Origin: Deltaproteobacteria bacterium
GTDB lineage: Bacteria; Desulfobacterota; GWC2-55-46
DNA length: 64,000 nt
NCBI GenBank assembly: GCA_019912665.1
Contig: JAIOIE010000006.1
Location: 434,001 to 498,000 of the forward strand
Reading direction: 5' to 3'
Shown in pieces: positions 17,116 through 23,847 of the stretch. The notes beneath the pieces were generated by a model that had not been told where the DNA came from, made no database searches, and saw only the letters and a list, made by a program, of their open reading frames with translations. Position 1 is the first letter of the stretch, and every line of letters starts with the position of its first letter. The position numbers were made by a program, and so were the translations under genes.

Positions 17116-18645
17116 CTACGCCTTCAGTATTTCGCTTTCAAGGAACGCGTTCACGACCTCAGGGTCGAACTGCGTGCCCTTGCACCTTGTGATCTCTTCC
17201 CTTGCCACTTCTATCCCGAGCGCCTGCCTGTAGGGCCTAGTGGAGGTCATGGCGTCGAAGGTGTCGGCGACGCTGAAGATGCGCGCAACCAGGGGTATCT
17301 CGCAACCGGCAAGACCCATGGGGTAGCCGCGCCCGTCCCACCTCTCGTGATGGTAGAGGACGACCGCCTTCTCGGAGTTCAAGAGGTTCAACGGCCTCAG
17401 TATCTCCTCGCCCCTGACCACGTGGCTCTTCATTACTTCCCTCTCCTCGACGGTGAAATTCCCCGCCTTGAGGAGTATGTCGTCGCGGACCCCGATCTTC
17501 CCGATGTCGTGCAAGGGGCCGGCAAAGCTTATGCTGTCTATTACGTCCTGGGGGCAGCCCATGGACTTCGCGATCATGACCGCGTACTGGGTGACCCTGT
17601 GAGAATGGTCCTTGGTGTAGGTATCACGGGCGTCGAGGGCGTTCAGGAGCGAGTTCATTGCGGCTATGATGCTCAGGAATATGTTCTCCGAAAGGGCTAT
17701 ATTCTCGAGCTTGAGGGCAGCCTTGGCCGTGAGGTTCAGAAGGAGCGAGAGCGCGTCGTTCGTAAGCTCCTGCCCGCCGGCCTTTCCGGCAAGCCCGAGT
17801 ATCACCACCACTTCCCTGTTTATGACGAGCGGCGCAAGGAGCACCGGCGCGGTGCCGATGCCGGGAAGCAGGCTTCCGAGCGCCCCGCCCCCGGAGGCGA
17901 AATACGAATAGGACTTGCTGGAGATGACGTCGCGGAAGGGGCCTTCCTTCGTGCTGAGCTTCATGCCGACGATAGAGGGGCCGTTTTCGTATCCCGCGGC
18001 CCCCCTGACCACGAGCTCGTTAGTATCGTGCTCCGCAACGAGCACGAAAGCACGCTCGGAGTCGGCGATTATCTGGGCGATATCCATGGTCTTCCGGAAG
18101 ATGTCCTCTTTTTCGTTAACATCGTCCAGCGATTCGCTTATCGTGTGGAGGATCGAGAGCTCTTTTATCTTGTCCTCGAGCCTCTTCCTCGCGAGCTCGG
18201 GAAGGGTGCCTATGGCCCTGGTCTTGTCGACAGGCCTGCCGGCGGCCTCGTTCCCGGCGTTCCTCACGGCCTTTCTTACGATTATCTCCAGCTCCTCTGC
18301 CTTGAAGGGCTTGGGCAGGAAATCCACCGCTCCGAACTTGATCGCCTCGACCGCGAGGTCTATGGAGGGGTATCCGGTTATCATTATGACCGGCACCGCG
18401 GGGGCGGACTCCTTCGCCATGCGGAGAAAGTCCATTCCGCCGAGCCCCGGCATGTTGATGTCGGCCAGGACCGCGTCGAAATGCTCGTGCCTCAGGGCCT
18501 TTATCGCCTCCTCGGCGTTCCCGAAGCCGGATACCTTCCAGCCCCTCCTTGAAAGTATTTCGGATAGCGCCTCGCGCACGCTCGTTTCGTCGTCGACGAG
18601 CATTATCCGGAGCTGCTCTATTTGCAATAACCTAGCTGCCTGCAA
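17116..18645 (-). CDS. Response regulator with GAF-like and HD-GYP domains (c-di-GMP phosphodiesterase)
   Basis: 509 residues. The receiver domain (about 13-130) has the acidic pocket LVDDE and phospho-Asp in LADINMPGLGG. A GAF-like sensor region (about 170-325) follows. The C-terminal HD-GYP domain has HDIGKIGVRDDIL and HHERWDGRGYP, so both the metal and GYP signatures are intact. Phosphorylation would control hydrolysis of c-di-GMP. The start is TTG 18645, chosen because GGAGG lies 10 nt upstream and the receiver begins soon after. The short leader MQAARLLQIEQL is unusual. Confidence 0.92.
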   Translation of the reverse strand: MQAARLLQIEQLRIMLVDDETSVREALSEILSRRGWKVSGFGNAEEAIKALRHEHFDAVLADINMPGLGGMDFLRMAKESAPAVPVIMITGYPSIDLAVEAIKFGAVDFLPKPFKAEELEIIVRKAVRNAGNEAAGRPVDKTRAIGTLPELARKRLEDKIKELSILHTISESLDDVNEKEDIFRKTMDIAQIIADSERAFVLVAEHDTNELVVRGAAGYENGPSIVGMKLSTKEGPFRDVISSKSYSYFASGGGALGSLLPGIGTAPVLLAPLVINREVVVILGLAGKAGGQELTNDALSLLLNLTAKAALKLENIALSENIFLSIIAAMNSLLNALDARDTYTKDHSHRVTQYAVMIAKSMGCPQDVIDSISFAGPLHDIGKIGVRDDILLKAGNFTVEEREVMKSHVVRGEEILRPLNLLNSEKAVVLYHHERWDGRGYPMGLAGCEIPLVARIFSVADTFDAMTSTRPYRQALGIEVAREEITRCKGTQFDPEVVNAFLESEILKA

Positions 18646-18662
18646 CTTGAAATCCCCTCCAG

Positions 18663-19262
18663 TCAGGTCTTTGGCGCGGTTTTCTTTGCGAACCTGTCGG
18701 CTTCCCTCAGGTACTCCTGGTACTTGAGCGGGTTAAGCCCGTCCTTTTGGGCGGCCTCGGCAGCCGCCTCCCGGTCCCGCCCGTATCCGGAGGTCTCGGC
18801 GCCGGTCCCGAGCGCCTTCTTGAGGACGGCTATCTCACCGTAAGCGGTCCTGAGCTCCTCCAGAAGGGTCCTGTTCTGGAGCATGAGCCTCAGGCGCTCG
18901 CACGCGTTCTTAATGACTATCATGAGCTCGTCGAGCCTGAAGGGCTTAGCTATGTAGTCGTACGCGCCCGTCTCTATGGCCTTTACCGCCGTCTCTATTG
19001 TGGCGTAGCCGGTTATTATGATTACGAGTATGTCGCTGTCGAGCTCCCTTATGCGCTGAAGGAGCTGGAGGCCGTCCATGCCCGGCATCATCAGGTCGGT
19101 TATGACCATGTGGAAGTGGTCCATCCTGAGCTTCTTAAGCGCCTCCTCGCCGTCCCTGGCGAGAGACACGTCATAGCCCCAGTTCCTGACCGCTTCGACA
19201 AGGAGCTCCCTCAGATCGAGGTCGTCGTCCGCTATGAGTATCTTGAATTTCTCTTCTGACAT
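18663..19262 (-). CDS. Response regulator with C-terminal helical extension
   Basis: 199 residues. The receiver domain (7-125) has ADDD at 11-14, phospho-Asp56 in ITDLMMPGMDG, and T and K switch residues in ITGYAT and AKPF. The extension is a predicted coiled coil (LRLMLQNRTLLEELRTAYGEIAVLKKAL) and an Ala/Lys-rich tail with no DNA-binding domain. It heads an operon with the HD-GYP and PilZ genes (17-nt gap), so it may act by protein contact on them. No histidine kinase is encoded nearby. Confidence 0.9.
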   Translation of the reverse strand: MSEEKFKILIADDDLDLRELLVEAVRNWGYDVSLARDGEEALKKLRMDHFHMVITDLMMPGMDGLQLLQRIRELDSDILVIIITGYATIETAVKAIETGAYDYIAKPFRLDELMIVIKNACERLRLMLQNRTLLEELRTAYGEIAVLKKALGTGAETSGYGRDREAAAEAAQKDGLNPLKYQEYLREADRFAKKTAPKT

Positions 19263-19288
19263 TTCGTCCAGCCCGCGTATTTCCGGAG

Positions 19289-19333
19289 CGGGCGCCGCGC
19301 GGCGCCCGGCCCGGCCCGGAATTATAATCCGGG
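19289..19333 (-). promoter_or_regulatory. Palindromes around a TATAAT upstream of the response-regulator operon
   Basis: A perfect 20-bp GC-only palindrome occupies 19289-19308. Next to it CCCGGA-N7-TCCGGG (19315-19333) encloses a minus-strand TATAAT (19326-19321). No -35 is found at normal spacing (TTGAAT is 21 bp away). The layout suggests an activator- or repressor-controlled promoter, but this is only inference. Confidence 0.35.
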
Positions 19334-19429
19334 CAGAAGGTAATAATATTCAAAGAAATAAAATCAGGATAGTCTTTCGGAACCTGCTGTAGCGCCTTGC
19401 TGTCGTTTCGACGGCACGAAACAGCCAGG

Positions 19430-19621
19430 TCAGTACCCTCTGCCCGAAACCTGCCCGGAAATCCTGGCCTGTATCTGGGAGAGTATGTGCTTTCTCTTGC
19501 CGTCTTCGGAAATATCGACCTTGTCCACCGCTGCCGCAGTCTTTTCAGGCTCCTTACGGACGCCCTTTTCCATCTCCGGCAAGCCCAGCCCCGTGATAAC
19601 AGTCCTGTCGACTTTTATCAT
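19430..19621 (-). CDS. Small protein of the flagellin-cap operon, function unknown
   Basis: 63 residues starting MIKVDRTVITGLGLPEMEKG. ATG 19621 is chosen because GGGGAGGGAAC precedes it; the frame continues upstream without a better signal. It is charged, soluble and has no membrane segment. The DKVDISEDGKRKHI stretch weakly recalls the DSVDISPKAREF segment of the FlgM encoded at 44517-44831, but the rest does not match. It follows fliD-fliS-fliT and is probably a flagellar accessory, chaperone or regulator. I do not recognise the family. Confidence 0.6.
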   Translation of the reverse strand: MIKVDRTVITGLGLPEMEKGVRKEPEKTAAAVDKVDISEDGKRKHILSQIQARISGQVSGRGY

Positions 19622-19764
19622 GTTCCCTCCCCGCAATTCCGACAAGGTCATATCGTCCGATAAACCGGTATACTTGAGCCATTTTTTATCATTTTAAGGG
19701 CTTAAGAAGGAAGAAAATTCTGAAGGGGACGAAGGGGCTGCCAGAAGGCCCCGGACGGCTCAAA

Positions 19765-20079
19765 TCACTTGGCGTAAGCCTTAAGCGCGCTACGGCCTGT
19801 TTTGACCTGAGTAAGTTTTGAGGATATCCCGCCCATAAGGGCCTGGACCTCTGATGTAAGGAGATTATCGGCCTCGAGGAGTCTTTCCGCCAGGAGACGG
19901 ACCTCCGGGGCCTTGCCGCCAGGGCCTGAACGTCCCAGGTCCATGAAAAGCCTTTCTCTTTCGGCCTGGCATGCGACAAACTCTTCGATTCTTTTTTCCC
20001 TGATAAATCGAAGCTGTAGGGTCGATATTTCAAGCAGTCTATTAAGTTTCTCCCATGCTGGACCCCGGCTATGCTCCAC
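19765..20079 (-). CDS. FliT-like flagellar chaperone
   Basis: 104 residues, almost entirely helical (WEKLNRLLEISTLQLRFIREKRIEEFVACQAERERLFMDL...). This is the usual look of FliT-type export chaperones, which hold the filament cap protein FliD before secretion. The start is GTG 20079, 11 bp inside fliS, with AGGAGC upstream. Position after fliD-fliS is the main support, because FliT sequences are poorly conserved. Confidence 0.65.
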   Translation of the reverse strand: MEHSRGPAWEKLNRLLEISTLQLRFIREKRIEEFVACQAERERLFMDLGRSGPGGKAPEVRLLAERLLEADNLLTSEVQALMGGISSKLTQVKTGRSALKAYAK

Positions 20080-20470
20080 AGCTCAAGCTCCTCGGCTCCG
20101 CGCCCTCCTGCCTATGAGTCGAGATGGCTTCCCATCCGGCCTTAAGCTCGGATATTACCCTGTTCACGGGCTCTATCCTGGAGGCGTCGTTTTTAAGGTT
20201 CGCCTCGGTAAGGGCTATGGTGCAGAACTCATACAGCCTTGCGAGGTTCGAGGCGATCTCGCCCCCGCCGTCGCCATCGAGGGCCGTTGTAAGCTCGCCG
20301 ATTATCGCAAGCGACCTGTTGACATACCTGCCCCTCCCGCCTATGTCGTTATTGCCGATGGCCATCTGGGCGAGCTTGTTGAAGCGCAAAATCCCGTCAT
20401 AGAGCATTATGATAAGGCTGACCTTGTCGGCCGTCATGACCTGCACGGTCTGGTATTTGGCTACGCTCAA
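20069..20470 (-). CDS. fliS: Flagellar export chaperone FliS
   Basis: 133 residues. The FliS pattern is clear: Y-Q-T at the N-terminus, then DKVSLIIMLYDGILRFNKLAQMAI and the GELTTALD...ASNLARLYEFCTIALTEAN core of the four-helix bundle. FliS binds the C-terminal helix of flagellin in the cytoplasm, prevents early polymerisation and delivers it to the export gate. In organisms with FliW, FliS-bound flagellin is also part of the homeostasis circuit. It overlaps fliD by 4 bp. Confidence 0.93.
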   Translation of the reverse strand: MSVAKYQTVQVMTADKVSLIIMLYDGILRFNKLAQMAIGNNDIGGRGRYVNRSLAIIGELTTALDGDGGGEIASNLARLYEFCTIALTEANLKNDASRIEPVNRVISELKAGWEAISTHRQEGAEPRSLSCGA

Positions 20471-21810
20471 AACGACCCCCCGCCTAAATAGTTCAAGAGA
20501 GTGGCCCCCTGGTTCTTGAGACTCGCGAGCATGGTTTCAAGGGACATGAACTGCGCCCTCAGCTGCTCCTCGTAGGTCGCAAGGTGGGCCTCTTTCCTCA
20601 GTATGTCTTCCTCTATCCTTTTTATGCTCTTGTCTATGCCGCTCTGGCGGTTCTTTATCCTGCCGTCCACGATGTCGTTTATACCGTTCGCCACCTCGTG
20701 GATGAGCTCGCCGAAGCCGGAGACGTCCCCTTTCGTGAAGAGGTCCACTACCCCTTCATAGTTATCCGAGAGGGCGCTCGTGAACTTCGAGGAGTCGAGC
20801 GTAAGGAGACCGTCCTCGCCGGTCTTTATGCCGACGTGCATAAGCCTGTTCATGTCCTCGGGAAGCCCGCTTATGGCGGACCCGAATACCCTTCTTAAGT
20901 CCTCCCAGACGCTCCTCGCGACGCTGTCGCCGAAGAAGGGGCCCCCCTTCTTTGTCTCGCTGTCATACCTGTTGTTGGACTTGATGTAGCTTACGACCCC
21001 GTTGTAGGCGTCTATCAGGGCCTTTACCTTCTTCTCGGCCTCCTCCGTGTCCCTGTCGACCGAAAGCGTGACGGCGGCCCCAGGGTCTGCCGCCTTGAGG
21101 TCAAGAGTGACCCCGGTAATGAGGTCCGATATCGTATTAGAGGACCGTGTGACCGAAAGGCCGTCCACGGTAAGGGTGGCGTCCTGGGCGGCCTGGAGCG
21201 TGGTCGAGAAGACGAGGTCCGTGTCGTTCTGGGTGATGTTTATGGCGCCTGCGGTCCCGGTCGTATCGCTCTTGAGGACGAGCCTGTAGGAGTTTTCGCC
21301 CGAGCCGTCGTCCACGATGGAGGCCGTTACCCCGGCATTTAGCGCGTTTATGGAGTCCTTCAGGCCCGCAAGCGTGGTTGTCGAGTCTACCGGGATGGTC
21401 TGCGCTTCGCCTCCGGCCACCTGGAAGCTGAAGGAGCCCCCGGACGAAATTACGGCCGTATCGGAGCTCACTCCGTCCGCGGCGATCTTGTGAGCCTTGG
21501 CAAGGGTGTTTATGGTTATCTCGTGGGTGCCGGCGTCTGCGGACTGGCTTGCGGACGCCGTGAAGTACGTGCTGTCGCTTACGGTCGCCTTGAAGGAATT
21601 GAAAGCGTTTTCGGTCCTTAGCGCGTTCGCGGCGGTTACGAGCGCCGACACTTTGCTGCCAAGCTCGGAATACGCGGATTTTGCCTTGTTGAGTGCGGTC
21701 TTGTCGTACTCAAGCTGGTTTATGGACTGCTTTCTTATGCTTACCAGCTGGGTTATGAGCGACTGGTATTCGATGTTGCTCACGACACCCGAAGTGGCGC
21801 TTATGCTCAT
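20467..21810 (-). CDS. fliD: Flagellar filament cap protein FliD
   Basis: 447 residues. The N-terminal FliD domain (SGVVSNIEYQSLITQLVSIRKQSINQLEYDKTALNKAKSAY) and the C-terminal coiled coil (GIDKSIKRIEEDILRKEAHLATYEEQLRAQFMSLETMLASL) are both typical. The middle holds the Ser/Thr-rich D2/D3 domains. The pentameric cap at the filament tip helps each incoming flagellin fold and insert. The length is in the usual range, and it overlaps fliS (ATGA). Confidence 0.95.
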   Translation of the reverse strand: MSISATSGVVSNIEYQSLITQLVSIRKQSINQLEYDKTALNKAKSAYSELGSKVSALVTAANALRTENAFNSFKATVSDSTYFTASASQSADAGTHEITINTLAKAHKIAADGVSSDTAVISSGGSFSFQVAGGEAQTIPVDSTTTLAGLKDSINALNAGVTASIVDDGSGENSYRLVLKSDTTGTAGAINITQNDTDLVFSTTLQAAQDATLTVDGLSVTRSSNTISDLITGVTLDLKAADPGAAVTLSVDRDTEEAEKKVKALIDAYNGVVSYIKSNNRYDSETKKGGPFFGDSVARSVWEDLRRVFGSAISGLPEDMNRLMHVGIKTGEDGLLTLDSSKFTSALSDNYEGVVDLFTKGDVSGFGELIHEVANGINDIVDGRIKNRQSGIDKSIKRIEEDILRKEAHLATYEEQLRAQFMSLETMLASLKNQGATLLNYLGGGSF

Positions 21811-21831
21811 GGTGCCCTCCCGTCCGGGCCT

Positions 21832-22179
21832 TTAGGCTTGGTTTTTATTGAGCATCCGTAGAAGCTCATCCATCCTCTTCCTGATGGCGATCATCTCCTC
21901 GGACGGTATCTGCCGTATCACCTCGTCTGTTTCAGGGTCGATGATCTTTACGAGGACCTCCTTCAAGCGGCTGTCGGCCTCGAACCTGAGTTCGGTGTTC
22001 ATCCTCTTCAGGTAAATCCGTTCATCCGCTGCGGCCTTGTCGAGCTCGTTTGCGCTCTCGGCCTTATCCGGGCCGGACCCGGCGGACGCCTTCTCCTCTT
22101 CGGCGGGCCTTGGCGGCTCGGGACGCCTCGTGTGCTCCAGATCAAGTACGCTCAGGCCTTTGATTTTTTCAATGCTCAT
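21832..22179 (-). CDS. flaG: FlaG family protein
   Basis: 115 residues. The C-terminal FlaG domain is clear: NTELRFEADSRLKEVLVKIIDPETDEVIRQIPSEEMIAIRKRMDELL. The N-terminal half is a charged, disordered linker. FlaG proteins influence filament length and are commonly encoded between fliC and fliD, as here. The start is ATG 22179 with GAGG at normal distance. Longer starts (22191, 22215) would run into the hairpin between fliC and flaG. Confidence 0.9.
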   Translation of the reverse strand: MSIEKIKGLSVLDLEHTRRPEPPRPAEEEKASAGSGPDKAESANELDKAAADERIYLKRMNTELRFEADSRLKEVLVKIIDPETDEVIRQIPSEEMIAIRKRMDELLRMLNKNQA

Positions 22180-22194
22180 ATCGTGCCTCATAGC

Positions 22195-22223
22195 GGGCGG
22201 GGATGGCAGACCCATCCCCGCCC
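22195..22223 (-). other. Strong intergenic stem-loop between fliC and flaG
   Basis: GGGCGGGGATGG (22195-22206) pairs perfectly with CCATCCCCGCCC (22212-22223) around a 5-nt loop. No T-run follows, so it probably protects the 3' end of fliC mRNA or reduces read-through, rather than acting as a simple terminator. It would make flagellin mRNA more abundant than flaG-fliD mRNA. Confidence 0.6.
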
Positions 22224-22253
22224 CTGCTACGGACCCGCTGATTTACGGGCTGA

Positions 22254-23078
22254 TTACCTCAAGAGACCGAGTACGTTCTGCGGCAGCTGGTTCGCCTGCG
22301 CGAGGACCGAGGTGCCGGCCTGGACCATTATCTGGTTCCTCGTGTACTGGGCAGTCTCCATCGCGAAGTCCGCGTCCCTTATCCTCGATTCCGCGGCCTG
22401 GAAGTTGGTGTAGGTGACCTGCAGGTTCGAGAGGGCGGCGGTGAGCCTGTTGCTGGACGCACCGTAGATGGCGCGGGCGTCGTTTATGGTCTTAAGGGCA
22501 CTGTTTATGGCGCTCAGGGTCTGGAAGGCCTCGTCCCTGGTCGATATCGCCCCGGACACAAGACCGAGAACGCCGGTCGTGAGCGCGTTGAGGCTTACGC
22601 TCAGCTCGTCGTTCGTGGTGTTCTTGAAGCCGATGAACATCGTGAGGGCAGCGGTGCCGCCGTCGAGGATCTTGTAGCCGCCGAATTCCGTGGTGGCCGC
22701 GATCCTGTCGATTTCCTTGATGAGGGTGTTGAACTCGTCGCTGTAGTAGGACCTGTTGTCGTTGTCCAGGGTGCCCTGGGCCGCACTGGCGGCGAGTTCG
22801 CCCATCCTGGTGACGATGTTGGTTATCTGCTCGGCAGCCTTGTCGCTTATCTCCATGGCGCTTATGCCGTCGTTGATGTTCCTGATGGACGCCTGTATCA
22901 TCCTGGACTGGCTGCGGAGCTGGTCCGCCCTGCCGAGGCCTGCGGCGTCGTCGGCGGCGCTGTTGATCCTGAAGCCTGACGAGAGCCTGGAGACGCTTAC
23001 CTTGAGCTGAGAGTTGGTGACTGCGAGGTTCTGCTGCGCGACAAGAGCGGATACGTTGGTATTGATTACGAGTGACAT
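22254..23078 (-). CDS. fliC: Flagellin
   Basis: 274 residues. The N-terminal D0/D1 (MSLVINTNVSALVAQQNL...RLSSGFRINSAADDAAGLGRADQLRSQ) and C-terminal D1/D0 (AESRIRDADFAMETAQYTRNQIMVQAGTSVLAQANQLPQNVLGLLR) helices are complete. The central variable region is short (about residues 145-185) and Ser/Thr-containing, where glycans are usually attached. The 'GRADQLRSQ' segment replaces the more usual 'AISEKMRAQ' type. AAGGAGG precedes the ATG. It is transcribed from a sigma-28 promoter about 120 bp upstream and is the likely acceptor of the sugars made by the neighbouring island. Confidence 0.97.
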   Translation of the reverse strand: MSLVINTNVSALVAQQNLAVTNSQLKVSVSRLSSGFRINSAADDAAGLGRADQLRSQSRMIQASIRNINDGISAMEISDKAAEQITNIVTRMGELAASAAQGTLDNDNRSYYSDEFNTLIKEIDRIAATTEFGGYKILDGGTAALTMFIGFKNTTNDELSVSLNALTTGVLGLVSGAISTRDEAFQTLSAINSALKTINDARAIYGASSNRLTAALSNLQVTYTNFQAAESRIRDADFAMETAQYTRNQIMVQAGTSVLAQANQLPQNVLGLLR

Positions 23079-23086
23079 TATGATAC

Positions 23087-23118
23087 CCTCCTTAGTGTTT
23101 GGTTCGGCATCCTTGCCG
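23087..23118 (-). promoter_or_regulatory. Candidate CsrA sites in the flagellin mRNA leader
   Basis: The leader carries CGGC-AAGGAT-GCCG (23118-23105), a 4-bp stem that presents GGA in its loop, the preferred CsrA structure. A second GGA lies in the Shine-Dalgarno AAGGAGG (23093-23087), 11 nt downstream. CsrA bridging both sites would block ribosome access. csrA and its antagonist fliW lie about 17 kb away in the same region. Confidence 0.6.
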
Positions 23119-23199
23119 TTTTTTTTTCGGGTCCTGCCCCGGCCTTTTCCGACCTGCCTCCCTTTCGGCCTGTCTCGGGCTGAAGCCCTCTTGATAGTT

Positions 23200-23227
23200 T
23201 TATCGGAAAGCCGCCTGGAATCCTTTA
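23200..23227 (-). promoter_or_regulatory. Sigma-28 (FliA) promoter of fliC
   Basis: On the minus strand, TAAAGGAT (23227-23220) is followed by 12 bp and TCCGATAA (23207-23200), close to the consensus TAAAGTTT-N11-GCCGATAA. The flgM promoter at 44871-44898 has the same 12-bp spacing. The start point lies near 23192, giving a leader of about 115 nt. Confidence 0.82.
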
Positions 23228-23234
23228 GGGGAAA

Positions 23235-23837
23235 TCAGGCGTTGAAGTGAAAAAGTTTCTCCTCCATTTCCTCGACAAAGGGGCAGAGCTCGTATTCCAT
23301 GAGGTCGGCGAGCGTGACATGGTCGCCGGATTCCCTGGCCTCCTTCATGGCCTCGAGGAACTTGACTATGGGTCCGAAGTAACCGGCCGGGTTGACGTTA
23401 AAAAGGTCCATATTATACTTCTCTCCCCCTTTGACCAGGGCGTCTATGGTCCTCACGACCTCGATAAGGCCGTCAAAGACGGATGCGAACGACGCGTCCG
23501 CCCTGCTGTTGCCGGTCCTGAGATCGCTTATGCAGAGCTTCACATTGTCCCTCGTGACCCGCAGGTATTCCTGCGCAAGGTCGAGGCCCTCGAGCGCCAC
23601 CTCCTCCATCGAAGCGGTCTTGAGGAGAAAGCCCTTGTGCACGGAAAGGGGTTTCTTGAGAACTTCGCTCCCCCTCCATCCTGAAAGCCTCTCCCCGTCG
23701 ACCCAGAGCTCCATTACGAAGCGCCTGTGGGACGTAAGGTCCCTTTCAACCGCCTCTATCAGCTCCCCTATCGTCGAGCCCCTGCCGCGGTCTTCGAAAT
23801 CCAATCTGATGTCGTCCAGGTATACCTCTGTCGTCAT
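23235..23837 (-). CDS. Unknown protein between Maf and flagellin
   Basis: 200 residues, acidic and soluble, without signal peptide or membrane helix. The first 55 residues (TEVYLDDIRLDFEDRGRGSTIGELIEAVERDL) look like a small alpha/beta domain. Residues 80-200 are helical, ending DLMEYELCPFVEEMEEKLFHFNA. I do not recognise the family. It lies 10 nt after the Maf gene and 8 bp before the fliC promoter, so it is the last gene of the glycosylation island. A helper of flagellin modification or export is a guess from position. Confidence 0.75.
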   Translation of the reverse strand: MTTEVYLDDIRLDFEDRGRGSTIGELIEAVERDLTSHRRFVMELWVDGERLSGWRGSEVLKKPLSVHKGFLLKTASMEEVALEGLDLAQEYLRVTRDNVKLCISDLRTGNSRADASFASVFDGLIEVVRTIDALVKGGEKYNMDLFNVNPAGYFGPIVKFLEAMKEARESGDHVTLADLMEYELCPFVEEMEEKLFHFNA

Positions 23838-23847
23838 ATAATTCTCC

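Noticed and set aside
19399..19425. Stem GTTTCG-N6-CGAAAC after the small gene at 19430 as a terminator
   Set aside because: Short stem with bulge and no T-tract on either side; too weak to call.
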